Shown piece after piece: positions 1 to 8,561 of a DNA stretch of 64,000 nt. Positions within the stretch are counted from its first letter, which is position 1; each line of letters opens with the position of its first letter. The DNA comes from Paenibacillus sp. HGH0039. GTDB lineage: Bacteria; Bacillota; Bacilli; Paenibacillales; NBRC-103111. The stretch spans positions 363,609 through 427,608 of the forward strand of contig NZ_KE150412.1 in the NCBI RefSeq assembly GCF_000411255.1, in the 5' to 3' direction. The notes beneath the pieces were generated by a model. The model did not search any database. It was not told the DNA's origin and worked only from the letters and a program-made list of their open reading frames with translations. The position numbers were made by a program, and so were the translations under genes.

Positions 1-1315
1 ATCGGCTCTTGACGGGATAGAACGCTCCCTCCCTCTTCCCCATATCTTCCTGCGGATGGAAGCCTCCGGCGGGACATAATCTTTCGCCTTTCAGATCGGC
101 GATCAGCGCTTCACGGTCGAGAATATGATGAAACGCTTCCCGGAACAAAGGATGATTGTGGGGGCCGTTTTTACGTTGGTTGAAGACGAGCATACTGCTG
201 CAGCTGAACATCGTTTCCATGTTCCGCCATCCCCTTCCTCCGCTGACCAGAGCCTCCCGCCTCGCGCCGGATGTCTCTCCGTGGGACGTCATGATGGACG
301 TCCAGTCGGGCTCTTTCAACCGTCCGGATTCCTCTCGCGGAAAAATGAGCACTTCCACGCGGTCCAAATGGGCCCGGCCCCGGAAGTGAGCGGGGAAAGC
401 TTCCAGCACGCATCTACCCTCATTGCGGCATTCGACCCGAAAAGGCCCTGTGCCTACGGGCATCTCCCCAAATGCGGCCTCGTCCCGGCGCACAACATCC
501 TCCGGTACGATTGCGGCCGCGATCGTACACAAAAATCTCAGGAACAAGTAATTCGGTTCCCTTAGCCGGATGACGACCGTCTTCCAGTCGGGAGCGTCCA
601 TCCGCTCAATGTCCCGGAACATCCACCCGCTGTCATAACGGCCTTGATCGTGCCTGAGACGATTTAGCGTAAACATCACATCTTCCGCCGTAAGTTCCCG
701 GCCGTGATGGAACAGAATGTTTTTTCTCAAATAAAAGGTCCACTCTCTGGCGTCCGCACTGCTTTCCCAGGAATGCGCTATGCAGGGAATAACGAGCCGC
801 TGCTCTTCGTCATATTCGACGAGGGTATTAAACAACTGCCGGGCCATATGACAGTCGAAAGCATAGTAGACAAGTCCGGGGTCCAGCGTCGTAATCGAGC
901 GGAAAACGGGCATACAAAGCGTCTCCTGCGGAGAATCCGGCACTCCTGCCGTCGAGAAACCGATGCCTTCGGAAATCCAGTCCATAAACCGGTCCTTGAC
1001 GGCGGGACCGCCGAACCGGTTCATCAGCTCCATCGCTTCATGAACCTCCCCCTGCTCCGTGCGCCGGCGGACTTCCTCCAGCAGAAGCTCGTCGGAATCC
1101 AGCACGAGGGTCAGCTTCGATTTGTTGCCGCGGCCCCTGCCGGGCTGCCAATCTATCCATCCCTGCTCACACAGTGTGCGGACGATCAGCTTCACGTAGC
1201 GGGGCGTACAGTGCCAGATACCGGCCAGCTCGTCGACCGTAACGGGAAAAGGCTTCTGATGCTCCCGGTCTCTGAAAAACAGCCGGAGTTCCAAAAAAGG
1301 CAGCACGGTCTGCAT
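1..1315 (-). CDS. SgrR-type transcriptional regulator with solute-binding domain (3' end outside window)
   Basis: Reading leftwards from the ATG at 1315, about 438 codons stay open to the window edge, so the C-terminus is missing. Residues 1-110 look like the SgrR N-terminal winged helix (start MQTVLPFLELRLFFRDR; segments VTVDELAGIWHCTPRYVKLI and LCEQGWIDWQPGRGRGNKS). From about residue 165 the chain resembles an SBP_bac_5 peptide/nickel-type binding protein (STLDPGLVYYAFDCHMARQL, LRKNILFHHGRELTAEDV, GEMPVGTGPF). Proteins of this build are cytoplasmic regulators that sense a small ligand. It is divergent from an MFS carrier whose start lies 125 bp away, so it probably controls that carrier. 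The ligand is unknown. Confidence 0.85.
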   Translation of the reverse strand, partial: MQTVLPFLELRLFFRDREHQKPFPVTVDELAGIWHCTPRYVKLIVRTLCEQGWIDWQPGRGRGNKSKLTLVLDSDELLLEEVRRRTEQGEVHEAMELMNRFGGPAVKDRFMDWISEGIGFSTAGVPDSPQETLCMPVFRSITTLDPGLVYYAFDCHMARQLFNTLVEYDEEQRLVIPCIAHSWESSADAREWTFYLRKNILFHHGRELTAEDVMFTLNRLRHDQGRYDSGWMFRDIERMDAPDWKTVVIRLREPNYLFLRFLCTIAAAIVPEDVVRRDEAAFGEMPVGTGPFRVECRNEGRCVLEAFPAHFRGRAHLDRVEVLIFPREESGRLKEPDWTSIMTSHGETSGARREALVSGGRGWRNMETMFSCSSMLVFNQRKNGPHNHPLFREAFHHILDREALIADLKGERLCPAGGFHPQEDMGKREGAFYPVKSR

Positions 1316-1440
1316 GTTTTCGTTCCTCCGTTTCGATAAATCCGTTATAAAAGGTGAACTGATTCCATCAAATCATACACTTTTCATCCCCTTTTGTGTA
1401 GCTATACTGAACATAACGACAAAAAAGAAGGGTGATACTC

Positions 1441-2685
1441 ATGAAAGCGAAAACGACAAAACGATTCCGTATTCCCTCCTTTCACCCCGTCGCCTGGGGA
1501 GTCATTATCGGGACTTTCCTGTCCCGGACAGGTTTTTTTATGACGATTCCGTTTCTCGGCATTTATCTGGGCAAGGTCAAAGGCATTGATCCCGCGACGA
1601 TCGGAGCCATTCTCGCGGTAAGCTTGTTCGTGGGCACGCTGGGCAGTTTTGCCGGAGGCGCGCTGTCCGACCGCCTGGGCCGTTATCCCGTGATGATTGC
1701 GTCGATGGCGGCCTGGAGTCTGGTGTTTATCGGCTTCGCCTTCGCCGATGCGACCTGGCTGTTTTTTGTCCTAAGCGCTTTAAACGGGCTGTTCCGGAAC
1801 GTGTTCGAACCTGCTGCGCGTGCCCTGCTGGCCGATGTGACTCCGGCCGAAAGCCGCGCGGAGGTGTTTAACGCACGCTATTTCGCCATCAATATCGGCG
1901 GTGCCGTCGGGCCATTGATCGGTCTGAAGCTGGGTGTCGGAGGCACGTCGTCCCTGCTGCCTTTTCTGGTCAGCGCCGCTATCTACGCCGTCTATGCCGC
2001 GCTGCTGGTCGTGTTTATGTTCTCCTTCAGGCATCTGCTCCAGAGCAGGGATGAACCCGGCGCGACCGTAAAGCAAATGATGAAGATTGTTTTTAGCGAT
2101 AAGGTGTTTCTCTATCTGCTGCTCGGCAATTTTTTCGTCGCCGGGGCTTACTCGCACCTCGACACAACCTTGTCGCAGTACATCGGACATGACCGGGTAG
2201 CGGTCTACTCCAGCCTGTTTGTCGTCAACACGTTATGCGTGCTAGTCCTGCAGTATCCGTTGACCCGGTTTATGAAGCGCTACACGTCCCTGACGTCGCT
2301 GAAAACGGGCTGCCTCCTGTTCGGTGCGGGACTTTTCGGTTTCGGCCTCTTTGAGAATACGGCTCTGCTCTTTCTCTCGATGATCGTGTTCACCATGGGC
2401 GAAATTCTGTGCTTCGTCGTCGGGGATGTGCTCATCGGCGAAATCGCTCCCGAGCGTCTTCGGGGCGCTTATTACGGAGCCAGCGGCTTCGCATTCCTGG
2501 GGCAGAGCCTGTGCGCCTGGATCGGCGGGCTCCTGCTACAGGGACTGGGCTTCGGTCAGGGACCGGTCATCTTCGGTATTTTGACGCTGCTCGCGTTCGC
2601 CGCATTCCCGTTCTTTCACAGAGGGCAGCAGCTTCGTGAAAATCCCGCAGGTGCCAAAACCTCCGAGCTGTCCGAGTCTTGCTGA
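1441..2685 (+). CDS. MFS transporter
   Basis: A 414-residue major facilitator protein with about 12 hydrophobic segments. The loop 2-3 motif is visible as GALSDRLGRYPVMIAS at roughly residues 70-85. ATG at 1441 is chosen because AGAAGGG (1427-1432) lies 8-9 nt upstream; an in-frame GTG at 1432 would overlap that ribosome site. It is the divergent partner of the SgrR-type regulator, a pairing typical of regulated efflux or uptake carriers. Substrate cannot be read from the sequence. The C-terminus is short and hydrophilic. Confidence 0.9.
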   Translation: MKAKTTKRFRIPSFHPVAWGVIIGTFLSRTGFFMTIPFLGIYLGKVKGIDPATIGAILAVSLFVGTLGSFAGGALSDRLGRYPVMIASMAAWSLVFIGFAFADATWLFFVLSALNGLFRNVFEPAARALLADVTPAESRAEVFNARYFAINIGGAVGPLIGLKLGVGGTSSLLPFLVSAAIYAVYAALLVVFMFSFRHLLQSRDEPGATVKQMMKIVFSDKVFLYLLLGNFFVAGAYSHLDTTLSQYIGHDRVAVYSSLFVVNTLCVLVLQYPLTRFMKRYTSLTSLKTGCLLFGAGLFGFGLFENTALLFLSMIVFTMGEILCFVVGDVLIGEIAPERLRGAYYGASGFAFLGQSLCAWIGGLLLQGLGFGQGPVIFGILTLLAFAAFPFFHRGQQLRENPAGAKTSELSESC

Positions 2686-2765
2686 CGCCGCAGCGGGAAG
2701 AACGTCCCCTTAACGGGTGCGCCTTCCCGTTTCACTTTGGCGTCGTCTAATCGACCGCAGACGGA

Positions 2766-2816
2766 ATACAGCAAAGCCGCTCTCAGGCGTTAAGCCCGGG
2801 AACGGCTTTGCTGTAT
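2766..2816 (+). terminator. Hairpin between convergent genes
   Basis: A perfect 14-bp stem ATACAGCAAAGCCG (2766-2779) / CGGCTTTGCTGTAT (2803-2816) with a 23-nt loop sits between the MFS stop and the stop of the convergent DJ-1 gene. The flanking T-run is weak, so it may act from both sides. Confidence 0.65.
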
Positions 2817-2852
2817 TTCAGCGTTTTAGCGTCCGACTGAACAAGTCCGGCC

Positions 2853-3422
2853 TTACGGAGATGTGTAATAGGGATAGTGCATCTTCGCCTGCACTTCTTT
2901 CGCGAAGGCCGCATCCGTCAACGATTCGACCACATACAGCCCCAGGTCCAGCGAAGCCGACACTCCTCCACCGGTGAAAATATCCCCGTCCCGCACCAGA
3001 CGGTTCTTGACGACTTCGGCGCAGTAAGGGGCGAGCAGCCCGTAAGCGGAAGGATTCGTCGTCGCTCTCCTGCCTTCGAGGAAGCCCGCCGCCCCCAGCA
3101 GCAAGGAGCCCGTGCAGACGGACACTTTGTACGGAACCGGGGCGGCCGTTTTTATCCAGCTTATAAATTCCGTGTCACTTCTTAACCGGCGGGTCGATAA
3201 GCCTCCCGGGATGAAGATCAAGTCGTATTCCGACAAATCCGGCTTAACGCGATGAATTTTGACCGTCATGCCCCGGTCGTCCGTCACTTCCGTTTTGTCC
3301 GCGCCTAATTCCCAAGTTACGTTCTCCTTGGCCTTCAAAATCCCCATCCAAGTAACGGCCTCGTAAAAACCGATAAAATCGAGCGCCGTCATACCGTCGA
3401 ACAAAACAAACCCCATTCTCAT
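2853..3422 (-). CDS. DJ-1/PfpI family protein (isocyanide hydratase-like)
   Basis: A 189-residue single-domain DJ-1/PfpI superfamily protein. The start MRMGFVLFDGMTALDFIGFY carries the acidic residue in LDFIG typical of the isocyanide hydratase/InhA-like branch. The nucleophile elbow is VCTGSLLLGAAGFLEG with Cys103, followed by RRATTNPSAY. No AraC-type HTH is attached, so it is the enzyme-like form and not a GlxA-type regulator. AGGTGAAGAAGG precedes the ATG; a second ATG six nt downstream is also possible. Convergent with the MFS gene, no operon partner. Substrate unknown. Confidence 0.88.
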   Translation of the reverse strand: MRMGFVLFDGMTALDFIGFYEAVTWMGILKAKENVTWELGADKTEVTDDRGMTVKIHRVKPDLSEYDLIFIPGGLSTRRLRSDTEFISWIKTAAPVPYKVSVCTGSLLLGAAGFLEGRRATTNPSAYGLLAPYCAEVVKNRLVRDGDIFTGGGVSASLDLGLYVVESLTDAAFAKEVQAKMHYPYYTSP

Positions 3423-3465
3423 CCTTCTTCACCTGTCCTCTCCAAAAGTTGAAAAGAAAAAGTAC

Positions 3466-3480
3466 CCGACTGAAAATCGG
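3466..3480. repeat. Short hairpin repeat CCGACTGAAAATCGG, copy 1
   Basis: CCGA/TCGG stem with a heptanucleotide loop. The identical 15-mer occurs at 20379-20393. On the minus strand this copy is followed by TACTTTTTCTTTTC, so it might act as a weak terminator or processing signal. The rest of 3423-3717 holds no gene that I can support. Confidence 0.5.
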
Positions 3481-3717
3481 ATACTTTGCCCAGGCGTACG
3501 GCGTTTGCTCAAGGACCATGCGTGTTGGTAACCGCGATCATCCATGCAGCAGCGTCGGTGCGCTCCCTCATGGTACTCCATGTCTACGCCAGTCACACAC
3601 CGCTTACAGATTGTCATTATTTTACATGTGATAACTGATATTTTCAAGCATGTTTATGCAGAAGATCCGTTAGCTTTCACTCGCTTGAGACAGCGACCAT
3701 GCTGGGCGCACAACCAA

Positions 3718-3754
3718 AAGCATTGCAGATTCTCATGTCGAGATTGCAATGCTT
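3718..3754 (-). terminator. Terminator of nucleoside operon
   Basis: Perfect 10-bp stem AAGCATTGCA (3718-3727) / TGCAATGCTT (3745-3754). Read on the minus strand it lies about 30 nt after the nupC stop and is followed by TTTTGGTTG, a short T-rich tail. Confidence 0.75.
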
Positions 3755-3783
3755 CGATGACTTTCCGTTGACTTTTTTACTTT

Positions 3784-5007
3784 CTACATAAACATGCCGG
3801 CGATCGTACCGCTTAATAGATTAGCTAGTGAAGCCGCAATCACTGCCTTAAAGGCAAGACGTCCCACTTCAGTACTTCTTTCAGGAGCTAACGATCGCAT
3901 TGAGCCTAACAAGATCCCCATGGAACCGATATTCGCAAATCCGCAAAGCGCGAAGCTTACGATCGCAATCGTCTTTGGTGACAAATGCTCCATTTCCTTA
4001 GCAAACGAACCAAAGGCGATCATTTCATTCATGACGAATTTCTGCCCCAAAAAACTGCCCGTTATCGTAGCCTCGGACCAAGGAACGCCGATCACAAATG
4101 CGAGCGGAGCAAATAACCAGCCCAGAATCATCTGAAGGGACAAGTCTCCGTACCCGAACCAGCTTCCGACCCAACCTAGCAGTCCGTTTAGTAGCGCTAC
4201 CATAGAAACAAACGCGATCAGCATGGCGATAATCTGTACTGCCATCCTCATCCCTGCCGAAGCGCCTTTCGAAATAATATTGATGAGGTTATCCTTGGTT
4301 TCCGAATCTTCCTCTTCAAGTTCACGAGAGCCTGCCTCAATCGGTCTATCGGTTTCCGGAATCATAATTTTCGCAATGATGAGACCCGCTGGCGCCGACA
4401 TCAAGCTCGCGGACAATAAATAGGCTATCGGAATGCCTAATGCGGCATAGGCAACCATGATTCCTCCCGCGACGGAGGCGAGGCCGCCGACCATGATCGC
4501 GAACATCTCTGACCGAGTCAAGAACTTCATATAGGGCTTGATCATGATCGGAATTTCCTGCAGCCCCAGAAAGATATTCCCTGCCGCTGCCAACGATTCC
4601 GCCCGGCTTGTCTTCAGCAATTTGCCGAGCCCTCCGCCGACGACCCGCATGAAAAACTGCATGATGCCGAATCGGTATAGAATGCCGATCAGCGGCGTAA
4701 TGAACACAGCCAGCATCGCTACGCGAATGGCGAATATATTCCCCGTGGCCTGCGTCTTATCCGCCAAGCTTCCGAACACGAAGGAAAGACCTTCGTATCC
4801 GTAATGGAATAAGTTCGTAAACCCTGTGGATACGACCTCCAGTATCTGCTTGCCGGTATCCCATTTGAGTACGATATAACCGAATACCAGTTGAATTCCA
4901 AGCCCGACGATAACCGTACGATAATTAATCTTTTTCTTATGGTCAGACATCAAATAGGCAATCCCCAAAATAACCATGCAGCCTACAAGTCCCCATAAAA
5001 TGCTCAT
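3784..5007 (-). CDS. nupC: NupC family concentrative nucleoside transporter
   Basis: A 407-residue integral membrane protein of the CNT family. Visible features are an N-terminal block of three helices (MSILWGLVGCMVILGIAYLM), the gate motif around FIGTPLIG-type sequence (here FITPLIGILYRFGIMQFF), the core motif GNIFLGLQEIPIMIKPY, and a C-terminal TNIGSMGILLG-like segment (CGFANIGSMGILLGS). It would import nucleosides with a cation. It is the last gene of the nucleoside operon, only 4 bp behind ribokinase, supplying substrate for the nucleoside hydrolase at the operon's head. Length is normal for the family. Confidence 0.93.
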   Translation of the reverse strand: MSILWGLVGCMVILGIAYLMSDHKKKINYRTVIVGLGIQLVFGYIVLKWDTGKQILEVVSTGFTNLFHYGYEGLSFVFGSLADKTQATGNIFAIRVAMLAVFITPLIGILYRFGIMQFFMRVVGGGLGKLLKTSRAESLAAAGNIFLGLQEIPIMIKPYMKFLTRSEMFAIMVGGLASVAGGIMVAYAALGIPIAYLLSASLMSAPAGLIIAKIMIPETDRPIEAGSRELEEEDSETKDNLINIISKGASAGMRMAVQIIAMLIAFVSMVALLNGLLGWVGSWFGYGDLSLQMILGWLFAPLAFVIGVPWSEATITGSFLGQKFVMNEMIAFGSFAKEMEHLSPKTIAIVSFALCGFANIGSMGILLGSMRSLAPERSTEVGRLAFKAVIAASLANLLSGTIAGMFM

Positions 5008-5011
5008 GTTA

Positions 5012-5935
5012 TCAGCTCATTTCTGCTAGTTCGTAAGCATAGGGGATGGATTGAAATGCGCCTTTGCGCTGAACAACTATCGACGAGAAACGGCTGGCAA
5101 ACTTGACCGCCTCCGCGACATGCCCGAGCTGCTTCCGCTCCTGTCTCCGCAACTTTGTGCAGAAGGAACCTATAAAGCTATCGCCGGCGGCAGTAGTATC
5201 AATCGCCGAAACTTTCTCGGCGGGAATCGATAAATTGCCGTCACGGTGACAAATGAGGCTGCCCCGATCGCCGAGCGTGACGATCACGCATCCTACGCCT
5301 TGTTTAAGCAGAGTCTCTGCCCCTTGCACCATATCCTGTTCGGAGTTCGTATCGCAACCGGTGATCATGTGCATCTCGCTTTCGTTCGGGATGAGGAAGT
5401 CCGTGACTTGAAGCAGCGTCGGCGGAATCGCCTTGGCCGGCGCCGGGTTCAGCACCGTGACCTTCCCTTCTTCCTTCGCAATTGTAAAAATATGCTGAAT
5501 GACTTCAATCGGCACTTCGAATTGTGCCAGAATGACATCGGATAATTTGATAATTTCTCTGGATTCCTCTATATCCTGCGTTGTAATTCCCATATTCGAG
5601 CCGGCGCTGACGACGATCATGTTGCTGCCGCTGCTGCTGAACAGGATCAAGGCTTCACCCGTAGGCAAATCCGGGTTTACGCCGACATGTTCGGTATGAA
5701 TGCCTTCCTGCTGCAAAGTAGAGACCAATTGCTTGCCGTATTCATCCGCCCCGACTTTGCCGATAAAGTGTACGGAAGCTCCAAGCCGGGCCGCCGACAC
5801 GGCCTGGTTAAATCCTTTCCCGCCGGGACCGACAAGTTTCCCCGTTGCAAAAATGGTCTCCCCTTCGTGCGGGAGGGATTCCAGCAATAAGCTGGAATCC
5901 ATATTAATACTTCCTAGTATGCATATCTTTTTCAT
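5012..5935 (-). CDS. rbsK: Ribokinase
   Basis: A 307-residue PfkB-family sugar kinase. N-terminal glycine-rich ribose site GSINMDSSLLLESLPHEGET and GPGGKGFNQAVSAARLGA; C-terminal signature DTTAAGDSFIGSF, in which the last Asp is the catalytic base and the GAGD-like turn forms the anion hole. It phosphorylates D-ribose to ribose 5-phosphate in the cytoplasm. Neighbours make sense: the upstream nucleoside hydrolase releases free ribose. The upstream gap to the DcuC gene is 68 bp. Ribosome site is weak (GAGAG before ATG). Confidence 0.93.
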   Translation of the reverse strand: MKKICILGSINMDSSLLLESLPHEGETIFATGKLVGPGGKGFNQAVSAARLGASVHFIGKVGADEYGKQLVSTLQQEGIHTEHVGVNPDLPTGEALILFSSSGSNMIVVSAGSNMGITTQDIEESREIIKLSDVILAQFEVPIEVIQHIFTIAKEEGKVTVLNPAPAKAIPPTLLQVTDFLIPNESEMHMITGCDTNSEQDMVQGAETLLKQGVGCVIVTLGDRGSLICHRDGNLSIPAEKVSAIDTTAAGDSFIGSFCTKLRRQERKQLGHVAEAVKFASRFSSIVVQRKGAFQSIPYAYELAEMS

Positions 5936-6003
5936 TTTTCTCTCACTCCAATCCTATAAAACCCTCTGTCTAAGTGTTCTTGCACAGCGATCATCGTTAC
6001 CGC

Positions 6004-7362
6004 TTAAGAGAACATCACGTAGGACAACACCAGCGTACTGATGATGCCGACTATAATCGGAACAGAGGTTCGCTTGATAACTGCCATCGGGCTTTTCTGA
6101 ATGATGCTGCAAACGACAATGATACATGCAGCCACCGGCGAAACCGAACGCACAAGGTTCGCGATCAACTGCATCGGAATGGACAGCATCGCCCCGTCAA
6201 TGCCTACGTTTTGCGCAATGTCGGGCAGCAATCCGACCGAGGCGTAGAATACCGCAAGCCCGCCGCCGCTGATCAGGCCGATAAGGGCCGTGATCCCCGA
6301 GAAAGCAAACATCAGGATCATGCCGGCGCCATTCAAATCTTTTACCGAATCGGTCAGCATATCTACAATGCCGAGCGCCTTCAGGCCGTCAACAAGCAAG
6401 CTTGCGGCAACAAGCAGCGAAACAACCATCGCAAGCCCGTCCCCCATACCCCGGAAGAATACCATCAGTTCTTCGAACACTTGCTGAATTTTACGTTTAC
6501 GGATCATTTCGACAATGACTGCAACGATCAGCGAAATAAAGGTGATTTCAACAAGACCGATTTTGATCGATTTAACGAAGATACCGAATACCGTAATCAG
6601 GACGAGTGGAAGAATCGGAAGGAAGCCATAATAAGTTGGCGGCAAATCCTCGCGCAGCGTTCCAAGCTTTGATTCGTCGATTGTATCGGTTTCCGGATGT
6701 TTCTTATCCATATATTTCTGCCAGAAATAATGCGCGAAGGTCATCAATATAAGCGTCGGAATCGAAATGACGGCATGATATTTCATGACGTATTCCATTA
6801 AATCAATGCCCAGCGTCTGAGCGGCAATGACATTATCCGCGCCCAGCGGTGTCGGGATGATCGTCGCTGTTGTCGCAATAACGGCACCTGCCGTCAATCC
6901 GGACATGCCGATTCGCTTCAAAACCGGATACAGCGTAGCCATGAGCAGAATGGCAAGGCTCGAAGCGCTCGGAACCACAAGCGATAGCAGGTTACCGACT
7001 ACGAAAATGACTGGGACGAGCACATAGACCGATTTAATTCCGGATAACGGCTTCATCAAGGTTTGAACGGTCACTTCGTTAGCGCCAATTTTCGTCATAT
7101 AGGATGAGAAGCCGAATAATACCATGATCGTCATACCGATATTGCCTAAATTGCTTATAAAATTATTTGTAATCGACTTCATCGGGTCAAACCATCTGGA
7201 ACCCGTCGCCGCTTCCGCGGGTAAAACGCTATGTCCCATAAATACAGCGCCGTATAAGAGTACAATTCCTGCAACGAACAAAACAACGGTGGCATTGACT
7301 TTCTTACTGATCATCCAGCCTGCAAGCACGACCACGATCAAGCCAAATATAAGTTCTGTCAA
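6004..7362 (-). CDS. DcuC family C4-dicarboxylate-type transporter in nucleoside operon
   Basis: A 452-residue, about 12-helix carrier resembling DcuC. Supporting segments: FGFSSYMTKIGANEVTV, NLLSLVVPSASSLAILL, ATTATIIPTPLGADNV and SGGGLAVFYASVGLLP, similar to the Dcu/GntP-like fold. Start is TTG at 7362 with GGGGAG eight nt upstream. It lies between nucleoside hydrolase and ribokinase, all on one strand with short gaps, so it is probably co-transcribed. Family members move succinate, fumarate or malate; the context suggests another solute such as a nucleoside or ribose derivative, but that is inference. Confidence 0.85.
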   Translation of the reverse strand: MTELIFGLIVVVLAGWMISKKVNATVVLFVAGIVLLYGAVFMGHSVLPAEAATGSRWFDPMKSITNNFISNLGNIGMTIMVLFGFSSYMTKIGANEVTVQTLMKPLSGIKSVYVLVPVIFVVGNLLSLVVPSASSLAILLMATLYPVLKRIGMSGLTAGAVIATTATIIPTPLGADNVIAAQTLGIDLMEYVMKYHAVISIPTLILMTFAHYFWQKYMDKKHPETDTIDESKLGTLREDLPPTYYGFLPILPLVLITVFGIFVKSIKIGLVEITFISLIVAVIVEMIRKRKIQQVFEELMVFFRGMGDGLAMVVSLLVAASLLVDGLKALGIVDMLTDSVKDLNGAGMILMFAFSGITALIGLISGGGLAVFYASVGLLPDIAQNVGIDGAMLSIPMQLIANLVRSVSPVAACIIVVCSIIQKSPMAVIKRTSVPIIVGIISTLVLSYVMFS

Positions 7363-7391
7363 GTCGAGATCTCCCCTCTAAGTTGTTAGAT

Positions 7392-8315
7392 TTATTTTGC
7401 TTTCGCAATACATTCGATCGCCCATGTACGGAATGTATCCACGTCAATATCCAGGCAAACGTTTACATTCGGTTCTTTATTGTAACGGTTATTTTGATCC
7501 ACAATCGTCGTGCCGACCGTGTACACACCCGCATTCTCAACATCCACGAAGTATTTCTGAGTTTTGAATAATTCAGGTTTAACGATATAGGCGATCGCGC
7601 ATAAATCATGCATTTTCAGCCCCGTCTTTAAGCTGCCGCCGCGATAGTGCTGGAACATGGAATACAGCATGTTGCCGGTTTCATTCAAATCGCGAATCTT
7701 GACCACGTTATCGGGTGTCAAGGTTGCTTTACGGGTTACATCCAATCCGACCATTGTAATATCCAAGCCTGAGGCAAAAACCATCTTGGCCGCTTCCGGG
7801 TCCGCGTAAATGTTATACTCTGCCGTCTGAGTATGATTCCCTGCAGACGCCGAACCGCCCATCAAGACAATCCGTTCAATACGTGATTTGAGTTCCGGGT
7901 ACATCGCCAGGAACAAAGCGATATTTGTCAGCGGTCCGATTGGCACGAGCGTTATCTTCTCCTCGCTGCGCATAATCGTCTCGCGAATTGCATGGACGGC
8001 GTGTTCAGCATGAATGTTCGTTGTTGGCTCCGGAAACTCGTATCCACCCATGCCGGACTCCCCATGAATGTGACTGCTATCCTCATACGGCATACAGAGG
8101 GGTTGTTTTGCGCCTCTGGCAACAGGAGTGCCTGTACCGAAGAACTCGATCAGCTTAAGCGCATTTTGGGTCGTTTTGTCAACGGATACGTTTCCGGCGA
8201 CGGTTGTCAGCAGCTTGACGTCCAGCGATTCATGGTGCAGGGCTACGCCAATCGCAACCGCATCGTCAATTCCGGGATCCGTGTCAATAATAATAGGAGT
8301 TTTTCTTACGCTCAT
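7392..8315 (-). CDS. Ribonucleoside hydrolase (inosine-uridine preferring type)
   Basis: A 307-residue enzyme of the IunH/Rih family, which splits ribonucleosides into ribose and base. The calcium-binding signature IIIDTDPGIDDAVAIGVAL is near the N-terminus, followed by TTVAGNVSVDKTTQNALKL, the metal/ribose region LVPIGPLTNIALFLAMYPEL, and MGGSASAGNHTQTAEYNIYADPEA. ATG at 8315 is chosen because GAGAGGATG lies 9-12 nt upstream; ATG 8327 and TTG 8342 have no room for a ribosome site. First gene of the operon, divergent from the LacI regulator, with an operator near its promoter. Confidence 0.93.
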   Translation of the reverse strand: MSVRKTPIIIDTDPGIDDAVAIGVALHHESLDVKLLTTVAGNVSVDKTTQNALKLIEFFGTGTPVARGAKQPLCMPYEDSSHIHGESGMGGYEFPEPTTNIHAEHAVHAIRETIMRSEEKITLVPIGPLTNIALFLAMYPELKSRIERIVLMGGSASAGNHTQTAEYNIYADPEAAKMVFASGLDITMVGLDVTRKATLTPDNVVKIRDLNETGNMLYSMFQHYRGGSLKTGLKMHDLCAIAYIVKPELFKTQKYFVDVENAGVYTVGTTIVDQNNRYNKEPNVNVCLDIDVDTFRTWAIECIAKAK

Positions 8316-8400
8316 TCTGTTCAACATCCTCTCAAATTGCAAAATTTAACCCTTAGGTTATCCTTCCCTAACAGCTAACAAAATAATAACTTTGGAATGT

Positions 8401-8454
8401 GTAACCGGTTACCTATTTCGAGTTTATGTTAATTCAATACGAAACTAATGTCAA
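8401..8454 (-). promoter_or_regulatory. Nucleoside operon promoter and operator O1
   Basis: On the minus strand TTGACA (8454-8449), 17-bp spacer, TAACAT (8431-8426). Just downstream of the expected start lies the perfect 12-bp palindrome GTAACCGGTTAC (8401-8412), with the central CG of LacI-family operators. Position implies repression by roadblock or promoter occlusion. Confidence 0.75.
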
Positions 8455-8479
8455 CAAGAAGATCGTTGGAAAGCCTGCA

Positions 8480-8538
8480 TTGACAATCGTATGACGATAC
8501 AGTAAGATAATCATATTTATTTGTGTAATCGATTACAC
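8480..8538 (+). promoter_or_regulatory. lacI-type gene promoter and operator O2
   Basis: TTGACA (8480-8485), 17-bp spacer, TAAGAT (8503-8508). Downstream is the perfect 16-bp palindrome GTGTAATCGATTACAC (8523-8538), sharing the GTAA-CG-TTAC layout of O1. This suggests autoregulation of the regulator and co-ordinate control of both divergent units. Confidence 0.75.
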
Positions 8539-8561
8539 CTTAATGAATAGGAGATGAGGGC

